Assembly (NCBI GenBank): GCA_016223105.1
Contig: JACRPR010000025.1
Span: 1 to 39,312, forward strand
From: Chloroflexota bacterium
GTDB lineage: Bacteria; Chloroflexota; Anaerolineae; UBA4142
Direction of reading: 5' to 3'
DNA: 39,312 bases
Within the stretch, counting starts at the first letter, position 1. Each line of letters starts with the position of its first letter. A model generated the notes under the pieces. That model was not told the origin of the DNA, did no database searches, and saw only the letters and a list, made by a program, of their open reading frames with translations. The position numbers were made by a program, and so were the translations under genes. This document shows positions 14,250 through 22,600 of this stretch, in pieces.

Positions 14250-16978
14250 ATTCCGGCGAAAAGAGGCGTTACAGCGTAGCGAATTTGATGAGACATTTCT
14301 TCTTCACTAGGACGCCGCAAACTTTCTGCCAATTCGCTTTCCGTACGCATCAACAAATCAGCCAGCGCGGGTATCTCATCAGGACGGGTTGCAACCGTTG
14401 CCTGAAAAATTCCATGTAAAAGTATTGATTTTTGTTCACCGCCAACTTCCACGGTTTTACTTTCTTCAACAAGATATGTGTGAAGCGATGTTCCGATCTC
14501 CTGCCACCCAGTTCGCCGTCCTAGTTGTAGTGTCTGACGCCCAAACACAAGTACTCCTGCAGGTAGCGGACATTCAAGGGACTGACCAATCCACTTGAGA
14601 TAAGCCGGACCTGCCGGGTATTCAAACGCGTGTTTCCGCAACGCGTCTGCAACAATTTCGGTATTTAAACCGAGCTTGCGAGTGAGCGGCCCCTCTGCCC
14701 CATACACTAACGCATCAACGTAGTCAGAAACGATATAGTCCTGGTTATCGCGCAAAGTCACAACTGTTGCTTCAGATTTTGTTGACTGTATGCCATTTGC
14801 CCCACGAACAAAGCCGTAACGATTATAACCAGGTCGTCTTACAGCACCAGCATACTTCTCTGCAAAAACCACCACGTCATTCCAAGTAACCAATCCTGCC
14901 ACTTGATTACGAATCGCTTTGTATTGTTCACTGTACTTTTCATGAAATGTTTTCCAGTTCTGGAAACCGCGTTGGACTAGTTCAGCCAATTTGTTGCGGT
15001 CATTCGGACTGAATGGAGCACCTGAATCATTTATCAAGAGATCCTGAAATTGCTCTTGCGGTAATAATGCCATTACACGCGAATAGACCGACTCAAAGCG
15101 ATCTTTTTCAACAAGAGTTTGGGTAATAAAACCCAGTCTTTGCCGTGCAGTAGCATACGCTTCGGCTTCCCGGCTATCTTTGACTACAACTGTGTCCACT
15201 AGAATAGTTTCACGGGAACCGAATCGGTGCACGCGACCAACGCGTTGTTCCATATCCATTGGATTCCATGGCACATCAACATGAATGAGACGACGCGCTA
15301 TTTGCAGATTGATACCTTCTCCACCTGCTCGCGACGATACTAAAAATTGCGGGCCGTTGGGTTGTCCAAACCGGATAATTTCTTGTGTACGTTCCGCGTC
15401 ACTTTGTCCACCAATGATAAGCGCAGGTCGAATTCCGGATTTTCGTTCCAAATATCCGGCTAAAGCAGTTACCGTTTCAATGGGCTGAGCAAAAAGCACC
15501 ACCTTTTCAGAACCCACGGCAGGCAGAAGTTCACCATCAATTTTTTTCCATTTATCTTCTCCGGCGGTTTGGACCAAGCTCACCCCTTGCCAAAGTAATT
15601 GTTTAAGTTGCACTCGGTCAAATTCATCGGATTCATCATTTGTGTACTCTTCGATATCTTCTTCGGTGGCATCCTGCTGTTGTTTATTGACCTCACGTTT
15701 AATGCGCGCAAAAAGCATATCCAAGGGTTCATTAGAAGACCCAAGACGGTATGGGCGCATCGTTGCTAGAGCTTCTTTAAGGGATTGCTCTTGATTAGTC
15801 CAACCAAGCCGAATAGCCTGCCGTGCCAAATATCCTAATCCTGCCTGTGGACTGGAGGTTGCCCACTGCATAGCTTGTGCACAACGCCATCCGGCGGCGC
15901 GGCGACGCGCATCACTGCGTGGCACATCGCCGTCCGGCGGACGATAGAAATCATGAATGTCCTTTAGCCATTTGCGATGTTCCTGTCCCAAGTCAATCAC
16001 AATTGGAGGATTGACCTGACGGGAAGGAAAGAGTGGCTGACCATCCCAACCCGAGACATCATCTTTAGTTCGATAGATCACACGACCAGCAAGCCGATCA
16101 AGAGACTCTTCATCGCGGCGCAAAAGACGGAGCAAATTTTCAAAGCGGTCTCCATGTCCCTGATGTGGCGTACCACTCATAAGGATCACTCGTCCTGGTT
16201 CCGGTGTGCGGCGAATCAATCTGCGAACCAGACTATATGCTTGTGTAGCATCACCGGCTTCCGGCGACCAAGCCGAGAGATGATGTGCCTCATCCACAAT
16301 AATAACATCCCAAGCGGGCGTGTCGAGCATCTTATCTTGATTCTGTCCATGAACCGCTCGGTGCAGACTCGCGATGATACGCGAATCCGACATTAATCGT
16401 GCGTCTGTGTTTTGAGCAGTCCATTGGCGAAAATTCAAACCCAGGAGTTCAAACTCTCGAAATACATTACTTACCAACCGCGCCGGTGCCAAATACAACA
16501 CGCGCAGAGCCGGATTCTGTGCAAATAGTTCCTGAAGTACCAATCCGACTTCAATCGTTTTCCCTAATCCAACTTCATCAGCCAGAAGTAAATATGCGAG
16601 GTTGTCGTTCTGTAAAACATGGTTGACCAGACTTACCTGATGCAACAAGGTTTCAACCGGACGTATATCGAATCGGCGTTGAGGATCCTCAGCAATGAGG
16701 TAATGGGAAAAAAGGCGCGCAACACTACGCCGTGACAGTGTCAACCAACCAATATCACCTGGCGGAGATTGAAGAAGTTGTGCCGGTGTCTGAAGTGCTG
16801 TCACCCGCCGATGATCAATTCCTTCATCAACCTGGGTATCCGATAATTCTGATTTACCCAAAAGACGACGTGGCGGATCAGCTAAGGTCAAAGTACGATA
16901 ACCAAACTCATTATCCTCTCTCAAAAATGTACTTGGATAGGCAGAGTCTGGTTTGCGAAAAAGATATGTCTGTGGCAT
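14237..16978 (-). CDS. SNF2/RapA-like superfamily 2 helicase
   Basis: 913 residues. Visible motifs: Walker A LADEVGLGKTIEVGL (132-146), DEAHH (229-233), SGTPHQGH (268-275), then the second RecA lobe with VLFAQP (494-499), SSRAGGEGINLQ (548-559) and QRVGRVHRFGSRE (578-590). These fit an ATP-driven SNF2 translocase of the HepA/RapA/DrmD style. A long insertion (about 340-480) contains an acidic stretch. Residues 600-913 are unassigned. The ribosome binding region (GAGGTAGGA) overlaps the stop of the GTPase gene nine bases upstream, so the two are translationally linked. Composition and codon use lack the GCG-rich habit of the flanks, suggesting transfer. A defence role is inferred from this architecture, not shown. 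Confidence 0.9.
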   Translation of the reverse strand: MPQTYLFRKPDSAYPSTFLREDNEFGYRTLTLADPPRRLLGKSELSDTQVDEGIDHRRVTALQTPAQLLQSPPGDIGWLTLSRRSVARLFSHYLIAEDPQRRFDIRPVETLLHQVSLVNHVLQNDNLAYLLLADEVGLGKTIEVGLVLQELFAQNPALRVLYLAPARLVSNVFREFELLGLNFRQWTAQNTDARLMSDSRIIASLHRAVHGQNQDKMLDTPAWDVIIVDEAHHLSAWSPEAGDATQAYSLVRRLIRRTPEPGRVILMSGTPHQGHGDRFENLLRLLRRDEESLDRLAGRVIYRTKDDVSGWDGQPLFPSRQVNPPIVIDLGQEHRKWLKDIHDFYRPPDGDVPRSDARRRAAGWRCAQAMQWATSSPQAGLGYLARQAIRLGWTNQEQSLKEALATMRPYRLGSSNEPLDMLFARIKREVNKQQQDATEEDIEEYTNDESDEFDRVQLKQLLWQGVSLVQTAGEDKWKKIDGELLPAVGSEKVVLFAQPIETVTALAGYLERKSGIRPALIIGGQSDAERTQEIIRFGQPNGPQFLVSSRAGGEGINLQIARRLIHVDVPWNPMDMEQRVGRVHRFGSRETILVDTVVVKDSREAEAYATARQRLGFITQTLVEKDRFESVYSRVMALLPQEQFQDLLINDSGAPFSPNDRNKLAELVQRGFQNWKTFHEKYSEQYKAIRNQVAGLVTWNDVVVFAEKYAGAVRRPGYNRYGFVRGANGIQSTKSEATVVTLRDNQDYIVSDYVDALVYGAEGPLTRKLGLNTEIVADALRKHAFEYPAGPAYLKWIGQSLECPLPAGVLVFGRQTLQLGRRTGWQEIGTSLHTYLVEESKTVEVGGEQKSILLHGIFQATVATRPDEIPALADLLMRTESELAESLRRPSEEEMSHQIRYAVTPLFAGIIIA

Positions 16979-16987
16979 CTCGTATTC

Positions 16988-19084
16988 CTACCTCTGGGAT
17001 AATTCTTCGGGCATAGCAGGTATCTCGGTCAAAGCCGTGTGCACCATTGCAAGAACCTCTTGCCGTTTAATCGTGTTCTCTCGTTTGATTCGTTGTTCAT
17101 CTGTGGCCACAATTGCATTGGCAATCGGAGTTAATGGATCTTGGAAATCCGTGGACACAGCCAAGATGTCTTTTTTGGATTCACGATAAATTCTTTGTAA
17201 CAAATCTTTGGCTGGCTCTTCCGCTATCATTGCCACCTCTTCCGCCAATTCACTGTAGAGTTTCAGGATGCGCTGTTTTACGCCGGGTCCAACATCTGAA
17301 TTCTCGCTCACAAAATCTTTGCAAGCTTGTTTAATTCGTTTCTCGATGATGGGTACTAATCTTGCCCGCACTTCGTCACGCATTTCGCGTGCTGATTCTT
17401 TCCCAACTTCTTCGAGTTTCTTGGCGTTGGTCTGCAACGATTCGTATTGCTTTTGTATTTCCTTGGAGGACACTTTGCCTTGCTGCTGTTCAGCCCAATT
17501 CGTTAACTCGAATGCCAGACTCAGGCAGTCCTTGCCGTAATCACGTGTTCTTACTCGGAGGTCTTTCAGAATTTCTTTACTCCAAGCATCCGCGATCGGC
17601 TCTTCAAATTGTAGAGCAAATTCCTTCGGCAGATCAATATCTCGCGCTCCCGCGTATGCCCCACCGCGCCTAACAGAAGCTCGCAACGTTGCCCAATGCG
17701 CGGCACCTAAATTTACCATATACCTATCAATAGCCCGACTAGCTTGACCACGCGCAATGCGTACCACATTTCTGATTTGCTGCAGGACCCCACTATTCAA
17801 AAACTCATAGAATGCCCCTTGGCGACGCAGCAACTCTTCGCTTCGGGGCTGCAAAAAATGCTCCAAATCACTCCGAAGCTTCTCGGCTTCCTCTTTGGTA
17901 CGTAACTGATTTTCCCATTGCGCCTCGATAATTTGAAGTTGAGTGTACAGACTGTCACGGAACAGGCGCGCCTTGTCGGCTACCCGGTTATTTAGTAGTG
18001 TTGCACGGTCAGCGGCTAATTGTTCGAGACTCCGAATAAAACTGGGAATACCAGATTGCTCGACAGTGCGAAGAAAAGGTCTGTTATCTTCATCTTGCTC
18101 AAGCAAGCGATTATATTCAAGGGCTGAAATTGGATGTACCCTTACCGTGGACAAAAGATTATGTGCCACCTTCTCCCGCGCTTCCGTTACATCAGCGGAT
18201 GACAGCCAAATACTCTTCAGTTGTCTTTGCAAATCCTGTCGCATACGTTCTTCGACTTCAGCGACCACATCCAAAAAATGTTCGAAGCGACGTTTGCTTT
18301 TATCAGTTTCATAGTTGGAGTTGGCAATATCGTCTATTCGAGTTACCGCTACGATAACCACCGGATCTTCGTCCGGCTCATCGGCGGAATACAATAGTGT
18401 ATTGAGAAATTCGCTCTGGCGTAATGTCTGCCCTAGCGTATCGGTGATACCACGATGATCCACTACAAGCACAAGTGCCTTGGCTTTTTCGCGAATCCAT
18501 TCTCGCGTAACATCCTTATGGGCATCTCGCATGATACCGACGCCAGGAAGATCTACTAGTGTAATTCCACCTCGAAGAATTGGCGACGGCCAATAAATTG
18601 TAAGATTTTTGATAAGCGGTGCCATGAAACCAACCGCATGATAATACAACGCGTTGTCGAATGACTCATCATCATCAGATTTGCGGTCTATAGCAATGGT
18701 TCGATCAGGTTTATCCTGTATATATTTCAGAATATCCTGAATCTTCTGCAACCTCTTCTCATCCCCAGGCAGTACCATTGTGCCCCACCGTCTCGGCAAA
18801 CCGACGACTTGCCGCAATGAATCAATCAGGTATTTCGGATCACGCTCCTCACCCTGATTATTAGTGACGAGCAATTGAGCACGCCGCCGCTTTTGTTCGC
18901 GCTCCTCGCTTTTACGTCGCTCATTTTCGGGCTGACCGTTTGAGTCACTTGAAATATCCTCTGTCTCTGGCAAATCGGTTTCATCAAGGTCTTCGGCTAG
19001 TATTTCTGTTTTATCGCTTACAAGCGGTTCACCTAATTCGGCTTTGTACATTTGCTCTAAGCCAAAGTAGGTACGTTGTATCAT
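16988..19084 (-). CDS. Dynamin-like GTPase, part after the in-frame stop (G3-G4 and stalk)
   Basis: 698 codons in the same frame as the upstream 19423-19100 part, separated only by TAA and five codons. It begins with a charged low-complexity segment (residues 28-70). G3 is DLPGVG (178-183) and G4 is TRID (248-251). A long helical, charge-rich region follows (about 340-690) like a dynamin stalk, including coiled-coil-like KLEEVGKESAREMRDEVRARL. With the upstream part the full protein would be about 811 residues, with about 200 residues between G2 and G3, far longer than in classical dynamins. The ATG at 19084 has AGGA directly against it, too close to serve well, so separate translation is doubtful. 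It lies directly upstream of the SNF2 helicase. Confidence 0.85.
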   Translation of the reverse strand: MIQRTYFGLEQMYKAELGEPLVSDKTEILAEDLDETDLPETEDISSDSNGQPENERRKSEEREQKRRRAQLLVTNNQGEERDPKYLIDSLRQVVGLPRRWGTMVLPGDEKRLQKIQDILKYIQDKPDRTIAIDRKSDDDESFDNALYYHAVGFMAPLIKNLTIYWPSPILRGGITLVDLPGVGIMRDAHKDVTREWIREKAKALVLVVDHRGITDTLGQTLRQSEFLNTLLYSADEPDEDPVVIVAVTRIDDIANSNYETDKSKRRFEHFLDVVAEVEERMRQDLQRQLKSIWLSSADVTEAREKVAHNLLSTVRVHPISALEYNRLLEQDEDNRPFLRTVEQSGIPSFIRSLEQLAADRATLLNNRVADKARLFRDSLYTQLQIIEAQWENQLRTKEEAEKLRSDLEHFLQPRSEELLRRQGAFYEFLNSGVLQQIRNVVRIARGQASRAIDRYMVNLGAAHWATLRASVRRGGAYAGARDIDLPKEFALQFEEPIADAWSKEILKDLRVRTRDYGKDCLSLAFELTNWAEQQQGKVSSKEIQKQYESLQTNAKKLEEVGKESAREMRDEVRARLVPIIEKRIKQACKDFVSENSDVGPGVKQRILKLYSELAEEVAMIAEEPAKDLLQRIYRESKKDILAVSTDFQDPLTPIANAIVATDEQRIKRENTIKRQEVLAMVHTALTEIPAMPEELSQR

Positions 19085-19099
19085 TCCTATGCCGTGATA

Positions 19100-19423
19100 T
19101 TACACTTTGAGCTGAGGTTGTGTAGCATAACGCACCACTACGGCTTGTGCAGTAAGTGGACCGATGCCACCCGATGGTACAAGCGGTTGCTTACCGTCTA
19201 CAATTGCATTTAGCAAAGTACTCTTACCTACACCCGAATTGCCGAGAAAACAAACCACCAATTCCGTGTCCAATGTTTCAACGGAGTGGCGTAGACGTTC
19301 AGCATCCCTAGCAAACTCAGAAAGTTTTTCAGAAGGCATCAGTAGCGGATCATTGAAGAAAGGATACGCGCGTTGTTCGTACCATTTGAGCAAGTCAGTT
19401 GTAAATTTGGTAAGAGGATTCAT
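19100..19423 (-). CDS. Dynamin-like GTPase, N-terminal part with G1 and G2
   Basis: 107 residues ending at TAA (19102-19100). The P-loop is GNSGVGKST (61-69), and SGGIGPLTAQAVVVRY (84-99) is the switch I/G2 region typical of dynamin-family GTPases. An amphipathic N-terminus precedes it. A strong ribosome binding site (AAAGGAGA, four bases before the ATG) fixes the start. The frame continues unbroken through the stop (LKV, stop, YHGIGMIQRTYFGLE), and YH after that strand fits family members, so the stop most likely replaces a Gln, Glu or Lys codon. Alone it lacks G3 and G4 and cannot hydrolyse GTP. Readthrough or reassembly of the halves is possible but not supported by any visible signal. Confidence 0.85.
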   Translation of the reverse strand: MNPLTKFTTDLLKWYEQRAYPFFNDPLLMPSEKLSEFARDAERLRHSVETLDTELVVCFLGNSGVGKSTLLNAIVDGKQPLVPSGGIGPLTAQAVVVRYATQPQLKV

Positions 19424-19607
19424 TGGTCTCCTTTCCCTGTTAATTGGCTTCTGGTAAATTTTGAGCGATAGTTGTTAGATTTGCTTTTATTTTGCACTCG
19501 GACAAAAATTATTTTCGCGATCCCAGGATTCGACGCTTTAGCGGGTGACTGGTCAGACCAAGCACCGCGTAAACGCTCGACTCCAAAGATGGAACGGCGT
19601 CCGTCCC
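19424..19607. other. 184-bp intergenic region upstream of the GTPase gene
   Basis: The half next to the GTPase gene is AT-rich (TTTTATTTTGCACTCGG and similar) and probably holds its promoter, but no clear -35/-10 pair stands out. The half next to the fusion gene contains the short palindrome TGGTCAGACCA at about 19549-19559 and no gene. The composition change from native to acquired DNA lies inside this region. Confidence 0.5.
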
Positions 19608-22600
19608 CTACTTTAATTTGTAAATTTTCACGTTTGAGTTTTCGTACGCGAGATCGAGCAGACCTTGTTTTGTCATCGCGTCGAATTTGGCGAGACCTTG
19701 CGCGTCGTAAAAGTTGCGTTCGAGATCTCCAATGTAAATGTACGACACGCGATAACGGCGCAAGAGTGCGAGCGCATCACTCGATTCGCGCGTGTTGTAA
19801 ATCGCGCGCACCGTGTCCATCCGGCGATCCACGATGCCGCCGTCAATGATCGAGCGTTGTTGTTTTTGATGCCAGTTCCAACCAATCACCGTCGGCAAAC
19901 CGGTGTTGATCGCGACGCGCGTGCCCCAACGATACTCACCCGAATTGCCTTCGAGAATCACCGGCGAACCCGCGATATTTTCGCGCATCCACAAAATCGC
20001 GTCGCGATCCGCGCCCAAATTCAACGGACGATTTTCCGCGTACACCGCCGTTTTCAAATAATCCAATCCGTTCAAACCCGACGGCAAGCCCGCGCTGTAA
20101 CGATCATTCACTTTCGCGTTCGTCGCGGTGATCGGATACAACAGTCCGATGAAAACCAGGATGCCAAAGAACGTCCACCACATCGCCTGCAGAGTCGCGT
20201 GGCGTTTGAGTCGCGTCGCAATGTGCGCGATACCGACCGCCGATGCAATCGCAAAAAACACCCAGACTTGGAGATAAAATTTGAACACGGTGTTCATTCG
20301 CCCGATGTCGCCTTTGTACGTGATCACTTCGACCATCAACGTCATCGCCAAACCTGCGGCGATCAACAGCGCGATAAAACGTCGCGCCGGATCGAGACCA
20401 GGTCGCAGAATCAAATTCGCGGCGAGCGCGAGCAAAACGAACACGAGCGCAAAGACCGGCAACTGCGCGAGCACCAGGATCGCGACGAACACGATCACGA
20501 CACCGATACCGACCGCCGTGAGATCGTCGCTCAACGCGATGTGCGACGCGAGTGCGCGTTGCAAATTCAACATTCGATCCAGACGCGCGCGTTTGATCCA
20601 GAGCAAGCGCGCAAAGCGCAACGCGCCACGCGAATTTTTTGTGTCGAACGTCGTCGCAATCAAAAACGTAACGCTGACGAACAAAAAGATGCCATGCACG
20701 ACCAGGTATTCGCCGAGCGATGTGTGCGCGCCTTTCCACAATTCGGTCGCGAGATACGCGGACGAGAATTGACTGACGAACGGTTGAAACAACACACTGC
20801 TCAGCGCGATGATCGCGCCGATGCGCCACGCAACCGCGATCAACCCGGCGAGATCAATCGTTTGCCGCCGCGCGTACTCGCCAATCGCGATGGCGCAAAC
20901 CAGGACGAGCGCGTACGTCGGATAATCGGCAAAATTGATCGCGCGTAACGCGCCGAGTGTCAACCCGGCAATGAACACTTCAAACGCGTCGAGCCAAAGC
21001 GCGCGCGCGGAATCGCGCGTTCGCAAAAGAAAATTCGCGGCGATGCCCAACGTCAACAACGTGAACGGCAGAGCCATCACATGCGCGTGCAAATCGGCGT
21101 AGAGAAATGAAAAGAACGGAAACTCGTTGATCGTTTCAGGAATGATGCGCGACGCGTTCCAATACCAATGCCCGGTCGCAACATCGAACGGCTTGCCATC
21201 GAATACCACTTGGAGCGCGCCAACGATCGCGTCCGTGAGAAACACCAACGCGGGTGATTTCGCGTCGCCGCCGCCGACGCGCGCGAAATTCAAAATCAGC
21301 AGAATCAATTGTCCCAGGTTTCCGATCACCGCGACAAAAAACGCGGCGAGCAAACCGACAATTATTTTTCCCTTATTTCCATTATTTCCTTCGACCGCAT
21401 CAGAGGGAAATAAAGGAAAGGGTGGAAATTTTGCGACGAGGTTGAACGCGACACTAAACGCGCCGAGCGCGGTGAGCGCGAAAAACATCGGGAGCGCGAG
21501 ATTGTAACTGACTTCGGTAACGATGCCGGACAAACGCACGAGCGTCGCGGTGATGAGTTGTCCGAAATAATAATAGTTGATGTAGCCGCCCGCGAACCAG
21601 GGATCGTACGGCGGAAAATAAGTTGACTTGACGATCGCATTGAGCAGAGCGACATCCATCGGTTTTTCGCCGCCGTACCATTGATGCCACAAATCGGGAT
21701 TGCCGTAGCGAATCAACAGGAACGCGCCAAAGAAAACCAGGAACGTGATTTCCTCGACGAGAATGACCGCGCGTTGATCGCGAATGAACACGCGCAATTC
21801 ACGCGCGTGTCGCCACACGATCAACGCGCTCGCAATCGCGATCAGCGCGACGATCAGCAAGATGCTCGCGCGGCTGAACTGCACAACGTGATAACTCGCG
21901 AGCAACCACACGCCCCACGCCGGAAGCAAAATGCCGAGCGCCTTGGCGAAAATGTAACCGCGATCCGCGAGCGCGCGCAACGCGACGAACGCAATCGGAA
22001 ACGCGAGCCAACCCAGGATTTCGATCATCGCGATCCAAACGATCACCGGGATTTGATTGGCGAGATCGTTCGGATTGAAAATCTCCGACCAGGTTCCACC
22101 GGTAATCTGCGCGTTCCAATCGTCCGGCTTGAGCAAGAGCGCGGTCGGCGCTTGCGTCGCAACGACCGGCGAAAAGCGATACACTTCGTTGAGGTCAACA
22201 CTGTTGAACAAGGTCGCGGTCTGTTCGTGCGAATAGCGCGGCGTCTTTTTGAAAATCAACACCTTGGGATGATCGTACACCGTGAACGCTTCTTCCGCGT
22301 TGTCATCCACGATTTCGATGCCGAACAACTGCGGACGCGAGGTAAATGTCGCGAGCAAATCGTAACCGAGCGTGCCGTCGAACAACCATTGATAATACTT
22401 GGTCGTCAACGGATAACGCATCGGCAAACGCGGAATGGATTCGGAAAGACGATTCGAGGACAGGACGATGTATTCGGTTTGATCGAGCCACTGAATCGCG
22501 AGCGGAACTTTATCGGGAATGTCTTCGCCGTACCATTGCATTTCGACGCCGCGATAAATTCCGCCGAACGGATCTTTGCCATCCACGCGCAGAGGCAGAG

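Noticed and set aside
6806..19102. Recoded TAA (alternative genetic code)
   Set aside because: TAA also ends genes normally here (for example at 7346, 3944, 36019 and 32937), so a general reassignment does not fit.
19540..19600. tRNA fragment or attachment site near the composition border
   Set aside because: The TGGTCAGACCA palindrome is present, but no cloverleaf or T-loop sequence can be built and no direct repeat was found on the other side.
14206..19607. Transposon or integron carrying the helicase-GTPase module
   Set aside because: No transposase, integrase, matching terminal repeats or target duplication could be found by eye at the two composition borders.
19665..20948. Long plus-strand open frame (427 codons), rich in Arg, Gln and Glu
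   Set aside because: Antisense to the conserved DUF2298 half of the fusion gene; composition is that of a shadow frame.
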